Assembly (NCBI GenBank): GCA_029721515.1
Contig: CM056566.1
Coordinates: forward strand, 23,495,269 to 23,559,268
DNA length: 64,000 nucleotides
DNA from: Synanceia verrucosa
Taxonomy: Eukaryota > Chordata > Actinopteri > Perciformes > Synanceiidae
Reading direction: 5' to 3'
Shown here: positions 13,601-27,600 of the stretch, in pieces
How the letters are laid out: the number at the start of each line of letters is the position of its first letter
Numbering within the stretch: the first letter of the stretch is position 1
Program-made: the position numbers and the translations under genes
The notes under the pieces: model-generated
Told to the model about the DNA's origin: nothing
Database searches by the model: none
Seen by the model: only the letters and a program-made list of their open reading frames with translations

Positions 13601-16600
13601 TGCATGCGTAACGGCAGCATAACTGCAGCGGAGCGATAGTGGCTAACACCCTGCTAACATTCTGCTAACTCCCTGCTAACACTCTGCTAGCACTCTGCTA
13701 ACTGCTAACGCCCTGCTAACACTCTGCTAATACTCTGCTAATGCCCTGCTAACACTCTGCTGGTGCTCTGCTAACTGCTAACGCCCTGCTAACACTCTGC
13801 TAATACTCTGCTAATGCCCTGCTAACACTCTGCTGGTGCTCCGCTAACACTCTGCTAACTCCCTGCTAACATTCTGCTAACCCCCTGCTAACACTCTGCT
13901 AACTGCTAACACTCTGCTAATGCTCTGCTAACACTACATCTACAGGGATTATGCTCTTGATGTTAAAATCTGCATTTAGTCTTTTGTTAAGTCTCTCTAA
14001 ATGTGTCTGTAAAGTAAACTTATTTAAATGTATTTAGGTTTTGGACTGAGTAGATCACATCAGGCTGTGTTAAACCTCTATTTTCAGACAGATTAATAAT
14101 AATAATTGTCAGATTACAGAGCGTTACTTGAAGTGAACGTTGGGTCAGTCTTCTACACCTCAACCTATCGCCTGTTAAAATCCTCTCTGGGACGCCCACC
14201 AGGGCTTTTTAGAAAATTACACCACAATTAGCCACAAGGGCGTTGCTATGGAAACCTTATCAGTCAGAAGGCAGAGGCGCCTGATGTGCAGTGATATGTA
14301 GAAAGAAACCGTTCCCACGACACCTCAGCATCCACTGATAATGTTGACTGTTGGTGATTTAGACAATGAGAACAATAATAGTAATGGTCATAATAATAAT
14401 AATAAGAATAATAATAATACAGTATAATCAGCAGTGTGGGTTTAATTCTAATAAAATGGGTGAAGGCAGATAATAGGACAGCATTAACAGTTCAGAAAAT
14501 AACTTAACTTCACTGTAAACCAGGAAAAGACAACAATTATGTTTTCCTAAAATGTAAACAATGTCTTGACTCATATATCAATATTGATTTAATAGCAATA
14601 TATATCACCTAGTCCGACTTTTAACCTAATGTTTCTCCTTCATCAACATTAGATTTTTTTAAAAAAGAACAAACTGGTTTAAATTGATTTGTTTAATAAC
14701 CTAAAAGAGACAAACACCATCTCGATTAATCAATTAATCGACTGGATGTCAACACAATAACTTATTCCTCTTTTTTGTGTCAGTTTCCTCTGGTTTCTGT
14801 TTCTGTTTTAGGTCATTTTAGATGAAAATAACTCTAGAAGTAGAAGTGTAACTTAAATATAGAAAGTGGTGTTTCCTGGTGTTTTCAGACCAGACCTCCT
14901 CCCCAGGCGACCTTTATCACACGGAGAATAAATATAAGAATTAGAGCACATTCATTTCCATAAATATAGCTCTGAAGGATGGAGGGGAACAGCCTGCTTT
15001 CCTTCAAAATACATCTATAATAATAAAGACAAATATAAATATATATTTCTATTTATAAAAATATTTTATTAAGGCTGTTGAAATTAGATTAATCGACGGT
15101 AGCTCTACTTAGTTACCAGAGATGTTCTGACAGGTCATGCAGCAGAACTCCATTCAAAAAATCAAGGAAACTAAGAACACAGTCATAACTGACGATCAAA
15201 CATGCTGATAAAATTAGATTAAACATCTTTACTAAACCTGACCAAGCTTCTCCTGCAATTCAGCAAACAAATAATCCACCAAAGAGCGTCGTTAAAGTAT
15301 TAATTTGTAACGAGAAATGGACGCACACACACACACACACTAGAGTAATCCCTAAAGCAGGTTACAGTTTGTACTGTTGTTGCCTTCCTGCCTCCTTCAG
15401 GGTTACTGCAGGTCAGAACACACACTGTTAAGACTTGCTAATGTTCACATTTCACTGTCAAATAATAATAAAACATAAAAACCTGTTGTGGATCATTAGA
15501 AGTTAATGACAAAAAGAGTAAAATGATTTAATGTAGGAGGACAATAATTTACTCAGAGCTGCAACGATTAATCAGTAAGTCATCAACTAGCTGTCGTCTC
15601 TTAAATTAATCAGTTTAAGTGAAGAATGTCTCTGATCTCAGCTTCTTCGATTAAGCAGTAAGTCGTCAGCTATCAGTTTAAGCAAACAATGTCTCAGATC
15701 TCAGCTTCTGAAAATAAAGGTCAGATTAATCAACACTGAAAGTGCCATATAAATATAAACATCTGCTTTATTTTCATTTAATTTTCACCAGCAATGTGAA
15801 GTGTGTTTCCATCTGTACTGTGTTTAGGAGCACTTGTTTTATTTTATTTATTTTTTTAATTCCTATTTATTTTATATTATTATGTTATTTTTATTTTATT
15901 CCATTTATTTTATTTATTAATTCCTATTTTTTTATATTATTTTATTTTATTCTATTTATTTTATTTTTTATTCCTATTTTTTATATTATTATGTTATTTT
16001 TATTTTATTCTATTTAATTTATTTTTTAATTTCTATATTTATATTTTTTTTTTATGTTCCACTGTTACTGCTTTTTTAATATATCTTTATGTTATCACTG
16101 CTGCTATGTGCCTGGATTATCTTATCTTAAATTAAATTTAAAAAAAAATAATTAGTCGCAGCACTAAACTCAAGAAGAGATTTGCTTTTGAAATAATGTC
16201 CTAAAGTTGTGGATTAGCAGCAGATGGTTGATTTAAATGCACTGTGACGTTCACCATCTTCATCAGTCGTCCTCGTCGTTGAGGTCGTTGTTATAAGAGT
16301 TTATTAGTGTTGTGACTAGTGCAGTTTATTTTTACTCTGGTTATTCTTCATGTTGTGTTTGAGGCTCCTTACAGTGAAAGCTGCTTCCTTTCGGCTGCTT
16401 CCTGGCAGGAAGATGAGTGGCATAAACAGCCGGTGTGTGTGTGTGTGTGTGTGTGTGTGTGGATTATTAATAGCAGCACACACACAGCGGCAGACTGCAG
16501 AGTCACACACACTTCACTTCTAGAGTTCTCATCTTTATTCAGCGTTTTGCTCAGTGATGAACCTCCTGAGCACTGAGGGAATCCTGACAGGGACATGAAG

Positions 16601-17252
16601 ACTACATCTCCCATCATCCCACACTGCTTCATCAAACAGTCTTTCGGTGTTTTGAGAGGACATTTCCTGCAGAAATTTCCAGGATAGTGAGGAAATGTCA
16701 AGAAATGTGATAAATTCTACAGGAATTTATTAAAAAAAACCTGGAAATTAGAGGTTATTTCACAAACTTACAAAAGTTACAGGACTTGAGCTGCAACTAT
16801 TTCTCGATTTGTTGTCAACTACTGAATTAATCACCAACTGGACTGTCAGAGTTAACTAATTAAGCTAATCTGCACGACAGACTGCCTGAAATGCATTGCC
16901 AGAGACGTGCTAATTTGACAGTTTATTTTGATTAGTCACAGTTAAATATCATCCATTTTTAATCTATATCAATCACGTCTTGTTTTGCATGAGCAACCAG
17001 AAAGAAGGGAATATTTCTGTTTCTTAAACACCTTCAGCAGTCATTGCTGCTCTTCTATTAATTCTGTACATAGTCTAACATCCGCTGCAATACTTTTGTA
17101 CAAACATTTCCTGTTTATATATTCAGTATTTATTCTTGTTGTAAATTCATATTTATATATATATATTTCATACTTGTTTTATATTTACATTCTAAGATTT
17201 ATATACTTATTTTTCATACCTTTCTTTTTACTTATTTTATTTTGTATATACA

Positions 17253-17304
<52 letters not shown>

Positions 17305-20300
17305 AATATACACATCACATATATACACATCACATTAGCTCTAATAAGAGCTGTTTTCCTTTTCATCCATTTCATGTTACAAATTAATACTTTAATAATG
17401 CTCTTTGGTGGATTATGTGTTTGCTGAATTCCAGGAGAAGCTTGGTCAGATTCAGAAAAGATGTTTAATCTAATTTTATCAGCATGTTTGATCGTTAGTT
17501 ATGACTGCGTTGTTATTTTCAATGATTTTTTGAATGGAGTTCTGCTTCATGATCTGTCAGCACGTCTCTGGTAACATATTTCAGGCAGTTTGTCCAAGTA
17601 GAGTTACTGTTGAGGAAAGTTGGTGCATTCATTTTGACAGCCCTATTATAATATTATTATTTCCCTTTGGGTTAAAAAATAAGTTTTTGAACTGAATAAC
17701 TTTGACCAACAGATTAACTGAGAAAATAACCGTCAATGAAAACAATCCACAGTAACTTTCATGTAGCAGATTTTTTTTCAGTTTGTGATGTGATGTTATT
17801 TTCTCGTCCTGCAGATCAATGTGCGCGTCACCACCATGGACGCTGAGCTGGAGTTTGCCATCCAGCCCAACACGACGGGCAAACAGCTCTTTGACCAGGT
17901 AGCATTCCCACAAACACAGATAAACACACAGCTTTTTATTCATGTCTAGGACCCGTTTGAAAAGCTGCACTGCAAGTGATCATGTGGGCTGGTCCTAGTT
18001 CTGGTCCTGGTACTGGTCCTGGTCCTGGTACTGGTCCTGGTACTGGTCCTGGTACTGGTACTGGTACTGGTACTGGTCCTGGTCCTGGTTCTGGTCACAG
18101 AGCACTCTTTGTTTGAACTGGGAACAGTTGTTTGGATGTTTGGAAGAGAAAGGAACGCTTTCAGCTTTGTTTCATGTCGGCCTCAGAGGGGTCGGTTAGC
18201 ACAGTGTGTTGTTGTTGTTGTTGTTGTTTTTTATTGTGAAATGTTGCTGCTGTGTGACAGGGGAGTCTGTGCATTATGGTGCGTTCAGGCACCACTCAGT
18301 AAAGCAGAGTACAATCAAAATTCAAGTCTTTGTTGTCATTATGCACACATGACAAAAGTTTGTTTTGGCTTAAAGGCACACATAAATAAAGAAATAAAAA
18401 TAAAGATAAAAACATTAAATATTAAATACCAATATTTGAAGCACAAATTTAATATTTACAGCGGAAATGTGATTTTGCAAAATGAAATAATTATCTATAT
18501 ATAACAGAAATGTAAACTTGCAGAGAAAATGTGGGAAAGGAGTAGTACGTTTTACTGGATGAAGGTGAATTTAGACGTCATCATGACGTGTTTTTGAGAG
18601 AAAACTGAATAAATCCTGATGATTTAAAATAGATTGATATTAAAAAGATCATATAGAAGAAATTATGCGCTAACTTCCAAAGACAATAACAGAGTGGAAG
18701 TTAAAGCTCATGCATCACAATAAGTCTAAATTTTAATGGACTAATATTTATGATGAAAATTCATGAGGCTCAGCAGCTTCACCGGGTTCATCCATGTCCA
18801 TAAATAATAATAATAATAATAATAAAAACACCACTATATTTCACTGTGCTCCTTTTTCTTCCTAAATGACGGCGAAACATAACTAGAATTATTCCAGCTT
18901 TTGAGTCGACACTGAATTTTTGGAAAAGATTATTTAAATCAGAAAAAGTCTTTTTGCGTCATGCTTCATGCTCTGAATACTGAATCGTTTCTCACTGATT
19001 ATTTGATCCTCGTATGTGTTAAATGTGTTTATTATCTGCCTCACTGACTGAAAATCAATGACCAGTTAGAGGAGGCAGGCCATGCTGGGGAAGTCAAAGG
19101 TGATAAAATGTGATGAAAATTCATTCCTTCACATCCAGACGTTTGAGAGTCAGAACTTTGTTTTTTAACTCACTGAGTGACAGCCTTTTTATAAAACACA
19201 AAGTACCTTGTTCCAGCGTTTTTTGACCATTTTGAGTCATATTTCATGATACACAGAATAGTGACACTGAATAGCTCAAATGAAAGAAGAGACTCTCTAT
19301 TTCATCATGAAAAAAATGTTTGTTTTTACCTTGTTCCATTCTTGTTTTATCAGAGGTAGAGTAGAGGACACTTTCACCAAAATCACCACTTTTTCTCCAG
19401 ATTCTGTTTGTTTTGTTCTCTAATCTCGATCATCTCCACTTCCTGTTTTGATCTCTGTGGTGTATACTGTCTCTTTATGCTCTGACTACATCTCACAGAA
19501 GCCCCAACATTACTCACAGGCTGTGTGAGAGCGCCCTCTTGTGTCTGCTGCTGAAAAAAGGATACATGAAGGATTATATTATAAATCTGATCTCCTGCTG
19601 CTGTTTATCTGTTTGCCTCGGTACAGTTTTTATAGTCACACCAATTAATCATAGATAATTAAGTTAATTAACTTAGCTGTGTCCTCATAGCTTCACGTAC
19701 ATGTGGGTTAAAGCTGGGCAGCACGCAGTGATATTTAAAATATATTTAAACAGCAGTGTGCTATAATAAAGTGTGTGATTCACTAAAAAATGTTTCCATC
19801 ACATCCTGTAAACTGATAAAAATGAAGAGTGTGTGTGTTCCTTCAGGTGGTGAAGACGGTCGGTCTGAGGGAGGTGTGGTTCTTCGGCCTGCAGTACACC
19901 GACAGTAAAGGCTACGTCACCTGGCTCAAACTCAACAAGAAGGTTTGCACTTCATGTCTTTAGCCTCATGGTGCAGATAAACAGCGAGTCATTATAAACA
20001 GTCAGCAGTCGTCCTCCTGAGGCCTGCAAGTGCATCTTTAACGTGACTTTAATATGTGTGCAGGTGACCCAGCAGGACGTGAAGAAGGAGAATCCTCTGC
20101 AGTTCAAGTTCAGAGCCAAGTTCTTCCCAGAGGACGTTTCTGAGGAGCTCATCCAGGAGATCACCCAGAAGCTCTTCTTCCTGCAGGTAACGGCCAGCTG
20201 CCGTCACCAGGATTAATATGCATATGGTAATATACCGTAATACTTTGTATGTGTGCAGGTGAAGGAGGCCATATTGAACGATGAGAACTACTGTCCTCCA

Positions 20301-21930
20301 GAGACCGCTGTGCTCTTAGCGTCCTACGCCGTCCAGGCTAAGTATGGAGATTACAGCAAAGACGTGCACAAACCAGGCTACCTGGCCTCCGACCGGCTGC
20401 TGCCCCAGCGGTACGCCGACCCTCAGTGCACTCACTTATTCTGTGGGAAACTGCATTCATTTACCATTTGCTGTGCTGTTTGGGTGTCCAGGTCATCAGT
20501 TAGCATGTTAGCATGACGCTTCAGTCATTCATTTTATTGTTTAAGATCAGGATGCACTATTATTATTATTATTATTATTGGAGTTATACTTATTATGATA
20601 AAGTCCTCCATTTTAAAGACCAAAAATCAACATGTGTTTTTTTTATTAGGACTGTTGAAACTAACTAAATCTTTGGGAACACCCTGTTTTCCTTCATGCT
20701 TCAATAAAAAAAAAAGACATCAACAATAGTAGACACAAATATAAATATATATTTCTATTTTTCTATTTTTTATAATTAATTTGTTATATTTTGAAGAGCT
20801 GCCTGAAATGTGTTTCCAGAGACGTGCTGGCAGGTCATGAAGCAGAACTCCATTCAAAAAATCAAGGAAACTAACAACAAAGTCATAACTAACGATCAAA
20901 CATGCTGATAAAATTAGATTAACCATCTTTTCTGAATCTGTCCAAGCTTCTCCTGGAATTCAGCAAACAAATAATCCACCAAAGAGCATCGTTAAAGTGT
21001 TAATTTGTAACGATAAAAGGAACAAAATGGAAAAGATTCCTTTCTTCTCATAAACGCAGATCTTACCCGAGCTAATGTGATGTCACTCTGATTTTACCTA
21101 ACAGCCCGAATAAATACACATTTATCCAAGGAGAGTTAATTAATGTTAATTAACTATGTCCTAGTTTTTATTTAACTAGAATTTTCTGTTAAATAAAAAC
21201 TGTCATGTTTGTTGACATTTTCTCTGCTGTTTACTTACTGAGAAGTTACAGTAATTTAAATAGAAAACTTAATCTAACAAATCACTTTATTTTTCACTTA
21301 CTTATTATTACTTTGTATTTAAACCGAGGATCAGTGAGACACGTTATTATTTATTATTAGTATTATTATTACTACTACTTTTTATTAAAATTATTATTAT
21401 TAAACTAGTAATAATATAGCATCAGTGGTACCTGCATTAAAAGTCAATTTCTTCAAATATTTTTATTTTATGTATTACATTAAATATTAAAGACACAGAG
21501 AGAGAAAGGACAGAAGTCACACATTATTACCCAGCTAATTATAAGATAACTATTGTAATATTTATATTAAGAGTATATAAGATTTTCAGCCTTTCATATG
21601 GAAAATATGGCAACATATTTTACATGCTTTCGAATACAACAGGGATGAAAAGTTATTTTATACAGTTTTATAATAGATTTATTCCTCAAAATAAAGTCCT
21701 TTACTGTGAGTTAAATGTTTAATCTCCAGCTGACAGTATTTATTATTATTCTTTATTTACCTGTGATGTTTATTTGTTGTTTGTTTGCAGAGTTCTGGAG
21801 CAACACAAGCTGACCAAGGAGCAGTGGGAGGACAGGATCCAGACCTGGCATGAGGAGCACAGAAGCCTGCTCAGGTGAGCTCCTCTCAGGTGAGGCTCAT
21901 GGTCCACAAACGACCGTGTGTGTGTGTTAA

Positions 21931-21978
<48 letters not shown>

Positions 21979-24609
21979 AGAGGACGCCATGATGGAGTAC
22001 CTGAAGATCGCTCAGGACCTGGAGATGTACGGCGTCAACTATTTTGAAATCAAGAACAAGAAAGGCACCGAGCTTTGGCTGGGAGTGGACGCCCTGGGGC
22101 TGAACATCTACGAGCACGAAGACAAGTAACACACTAAAACACACTAAAACACACAGTCAGTGACTCCCAACCTGTGGGTTCGAACCCCTCCAAGGTCCAC
22201 AAGATAAAGCTGAGGGGGTCTCAGGATGATCAACACTCTGCTGCGTGACATTACCTTATAATTAAAGCTGCTAATAGATTAGCATTAGCATAGAAATGTC
22301 AGAAAATATGTATTTCCTCTGTTGTGCATCATATTAAAATGACTATTTCTATATTTTTTCACTAATTTCTGACATTTTATTGCCAGAATGACTAGTTTAT
22401 TAAGGAAAACTAAAAACTGAAGATAAAGAGGAAGAAAATTAAACCGCAACAACCACTCATGGTTTATTTTAGGGAGATTCTCCAGAGGAATAAATCATAA
22501 ATAAATTAAATAAAAGCGTACAAAGAGGCAACATGTCTCAGTCTATACGTTTTTAAATTACAGTCAAACAATGAGAAATAATTTTTGGTCCCTGTTGTAT
22601 TTAAAAGTATGTCACAGTAGATGTGTTGTACTTTTCCATATGGGAGTCTGAAAATAGTATCTACTAAAAATATAAATATTTCTGGGAATTAATGTATTAA
22701 AAAGTGGACTTATTGCGCACATTTCACTTATTTTATTCAGTGAATAAAATAAAAATATTTGAAAAAAATAGCATCCACTTCAGGTACCACTGACACTGTA
22801 TGATAACTAGTTTAATAATTATTATAATAATAAAAATGAAAAATACATGTGGATTCTTGTTGATTGTTTGACAACAGCGCCCTCTGGTGGTGAAGGCTTC
22901 ATTCACACACTCTTCATTTCAGCTTTAAAGCACACATACGAAGTGGAAACCCGTTAATCGTTAAAATGATCGTCCTCTCAGGTTGTCACCAAAGATCGGC
23001 TTCCCCTGGAGCGAAATCAGGAACATTTCCTTTAACGACAAGAAGTTCGTCATCAAGCCCATCGATAAGAAAGCTCCGGTGAGTGTCCAGGAGGTCAGAT
23101 CTGCTCAGGTGTGTTTCCACGCCTTCATGTCCGTCTCCGTTGGTCTCCTGCAGGACTTCGTCTTCTACGCGCCGCGGTTGCGGATCAACAAGCGCATCCT
23201 GGCGTTGTGTATGGGAAACCACGAGCTGTACATGAGGAGGAGGAAGCCCGACACCATCGAGGTGCAGCAGATGAAGGCTCAGGCCAGAGAGGAGAAGCAC
23301 CACAAGCAGATGGAGAGGTTTGTAGAAGCTTTAGTTTCTTCACCAGGTCGCCGCTCTGCACTGTCAGAATAGTAATGGATTACATCCCACTAGTTACTTT
23401 AGACAAAAAGTAATCCCTCACTTTACTAAATGACTCACTGACGTAAGTAATCAGATACACTACTAGTTACATTACTACCAGATTACTCTGTAACATCATC
23501 TGAGATGCTAGGTACTTTCAAAGTAAAACATATTTTACTAAAAGGAGGAGCGATACCAGGTAGTTTCAAAGTAAAGCTCCTTATTTTAATAAATGGAGGA
23601 GAGATACCAGATCATTTCAAAGTAAAGCTCCTTGTTGTAATTAAAGGAGGACAGACAGCAGATAATTTCAAAGTAAAGCTCCTTGTTGTAATTAAAGGAG
23701 GACAGACAGCAGATAATTTCAAAGTAAAGCTCCTTGTTGTAATTAAAGGAGGACAGACAGCAGATAATTTCAAAGCTCCTTGTTGTAATTAAAGGAGGAG
23801 AGATACCAGATAGTTTCAAAGTAAAGCTCCTTATTTTAATAAATGGAGGAGAGCTACCAGATAGTTTCAAATTAAAGCTCCTCATTTTAAAAAAAAGGAG
23901 GACAGACACCAGATAATTTCAAAGTAAAGCTCCTCATTGTGATAAAAGGAGGACAGACACCAGATAATTTCAAAGTAAAGCTCTTTATTGTAATAAAAGA
24001 TGGACAGACACCAGATAATTTCAAAGTAAAGCTCTTTATCCTAATTAAAGGAGAACAGACACCAGATAATTTCAAAGTAAAGCTCCTTATTGTAATAAAA
24101 GAAGGACAGACACCGGATAATTTCAAAGTAAAGCTCTTTTTTCTAATTAAAGGAGGACAGACACCAGGTCATTTCAAAGTAAAGCTCTTTTTTCTAATTA
24201 AAGGAGGACAGACACCAGGTCATTTCAAAGTAAAGCTCTTTTTTCTAATTAAAGGAGGACAGACACCAGGTCATTTCAAAGTAAAGCTCCTCATTGTAAT
24301 AAAAGGAGGACAGACACCAGGTAATTTCAAAGTAAAGCTCCTTCTTCCATCTCCTCGTCCATGATTTCGAGCTCTAAAGTCAAACTCTGTCCAGGTGTGT
24401 AGAGCAGGGGTCGGCAGGTGAGCGACCACCTGGTGTGACGGTTACTTCCTGTTTGTTTTCATTGGCCAGAGCGCAGCTGGAGAACGAGAAGAAGAAGCGA
24501 CAGCACGCGGAGAAGGAGAAGGAGAGGATAGAGAGAGAGAAGGACGAGCTGATGGAGAGGCTGAAGCAGATCGAAGTGCAGACACAGAGGGCCCAGAATG
24601 GTAGAGCAG

Positions 24610-24651
<42 letters not shown>

Positions 24652-27600
24652 CCCGTGCTGCTGTCTTTGTGGGGACCACACTGAGTTTTTACAAAACATG
24701 TTTTTGGCCATAAACAAATAATTCAACTCAGATAATTCAAATGCTAAATATGACAGTTTAACCTGTTAGTTTTATTCTAATCACACTTTGTACAGTTTTC
24801 ATTTATTCTTATTCCATATTTTGATAATATTTTTTCTATCTCATGTTCATACGTGATGCACCAACATGCCAAGGCAGATTCCTTGTGTGTGCGAACTTAC
24901 TTGGCATTAATATTTTTTACAAAAATGGATGTAAATTGTAAAATTTATATAATAATAACAAAATTAGTCCAATCATTTTGCAGAATGACCTCAATATTTC
25001 ATCCAAAAATAATACATAAAGAGACATTTAATGAACTTATGAAATAATTAAAAAATACATTTTTGCATTTTTTTAATTAAACTCACCTAAACACTGGACT
25101 CTTACATGTTTTTGTTGCAACTGGTATCTCCTATATTTTATATTGCATGCATTTGTAATTTCTTTCATCTGTAGTTACTCTTATATTTCACATTTATTTC
25201 ATATGTAACCTATACCTATCCTATATTTATTTTTATGTAACTTATTTAATATTTCCATGCATCTCTAATATCTTTTAATATTTAATATTCCTATGTATTT
25301 GTAATCGTCTTTATTTTTAATATTTCCATGCATCTCTAACTGTTCTATTTTATACGTCCATGCATCTCTAATATCTTTTAATATTTAATATTCCTATGTA
25401 TTTGTAATACATCTTTATTTTTAGTATTTCCATGTATCTCTAATATCTTTTAATATTTAATATTCCTATGTATTTGTAATACGTCTTTATTTTTAGTATT
25501 TCCATGCATCTCTAATATCTTTTAATATTTAATATTCCTACGTATTTGTAATACGTCTTTATTTTTAGTATTTCCATGTATCTCTAATATCTTTTAATAT
25601 TTAATATTCCTATGTATTTGTAATACATCTTTATTTTTAATATTTCCATGCATCTCTAACTATTTTATATTTTCATGCATCTGTAATATCTTTTATATTT
25701 AATATTTCTGTGTGTCTTTAACTCTTATATTTTATATCTCCATGTGTCTAATACCTTTTTCTGTTTCATATTTCCATGCGAGCAGAGCTGGAGGAGCAGA
25801 CTCGCCGGGCGCTGGAGTTGGAGCAGGAGAGGAAGCGAGCCAAGGAGGAGGCCGAGCGTCTGGAGAAGGAGCGCCAGGTGGCGGAGGAGGCCAAGGCAGC
25901 GCTGGCTCAGCAGGCCGCCGACCAGATGAAGAACCAGGAGCAGCTGGTATCTGCACACGTCAAATATATGAAATACAGGAAGTAAACATGGAGCCAAGCT
26001 GTTGCCTAGCAACACTGCTCCATTTAAACACACTAAAACACAGTTTCAGATAATAAAATAAGATAGTAAAATATACCTTAATAATTGTATGTATAGTATT
26101 GTACAGTGTAAATATGTATTTAAGTGATAACCAGCAGTTGTTTAAGGTGACGTTTTATTAAAGTAGTGTTTTGTAAAACTAAAAAAAAGCAAAACTACCA
26201 GTTTCTGCTAATTCTCTTTCATATTATTGTAAACTGTAAATGCCTTTTATTTTTCCGCTGTTGGTTAATTTATTAACTTCTTTTGTGTTTTTATTTGCGA
26301 CAGGCTGCTGAGTTAGCAGAATTCACTGCCAAAATCGCTCTGCTGGAGGAAGCCAAGAGGAAAAAAGATGAAGAAGCGACAGAATGGCAACACAAAGTAG
26401 AGCAACCTCTTTATATATTTATTTTATTAGTGTTTCTGTGATATGTTCATATGTGTTTGTTTAGTCTTTAACATTATTTAAATTACCCTAAATAAAACTT
26501 ATGGGTGGAAATGTTGAGCTGTCTTCACCACAAGGGGGCGCCGTCCACCACAACATGAAGTGAAATAATGTTTTAATGGATGGTTAATATTTATCATAAA
26601 TGTATGATCTTTTTACTGAAGAAAAATATTTAAATACATAAAGTGTATAACTTTTTAAAAAAAGAAAAAAATGAGCTGTATGATGTCTAGTTTTACTAGA
26701 GTAGATAACTGAACTTCAACCACTGGAGCAATATAAATAATATATCATGTTTTAGTGCGTGGGAAATAAGAATTCCTCCATTTTTATACTCTTCCTTTTA
26801 TTGTTTCTATTTTTATATTGTAAAATGGAAAATATGAGTTGGGTGATATATTTTTTTCACCTGGTGCTAATTAGTCAGTCACTGATGGATTTAAATTGAG
26901 TGAATTTGACTTAAAAAGCCAAATATCATGTTTTCTTTGTAATCCGTATGACGGCTTGACTTCTAGAAAAAACTTAACTAAACCTGTTCACATAGAGGAT
27001 GTGAGCCACGTATAACATTAAGTAAATATTGAATGTAAGCGTTAAAGAGTTTCAGGCAAACTTTACATGTCAGAACGAGTTCAGCTGTGCTTTTAGTAAA
27101 ACATTCTTCTGTTAATCAGTTGCTGCAGCTGGTTGTTGAGAATATGGAAGTTTTCTGTTAAAAAGTTAAAATTTTAGCTTCTCTCAGCTTGAGTTTCATT
27201 CTATTCTTTACATTATTTTACATATTCTTAGCATGTCATGTTGTATGTATGAACTTCATTAACTGATGTATAACTAATATTTTATTGTAGTATTCTAGGA
27301 AGTGGTTCCAGACTAATTCTTAAATGCAGGTTCCTCTATTAAAGTGTCTCATGTGTTTTTCTGAACAGGCTCTCTCAGCGCAGGAGGACCTGGAGAAAAC
27401 CAGGGAGGAGCTCAAGTCGGCCATGACGTCTCCGCCGGCGCCGGAACACGACGAGGAGGACGAAACGAACGCCGAGGCGAGCGCAGAGCTCCTCAGCGAC
27501 GGCGTGTCGAGCCACCGCAGCGAAGAGGAACGCATCACCGAGGCGCAGAAGAACGAGCGTGTCAAGAAGCAGCTGCAGGTACGGAAATAGAAATACAATC

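Larger units (their letters stand above)
5678..17814 (+). other. rdx: rdx intron 1: repeats and possible regulatory islands
   Basis: 12.1 kb. Repeats within it are listed separately. Two stretches, about 10300-10490 and 11660-11870, are high-complexity and repeat-free with homeobox-type TAATTA cores; by appearance alone they are candidates for conserved enhancers. No independent gene is seen. Confidence 0.5.
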
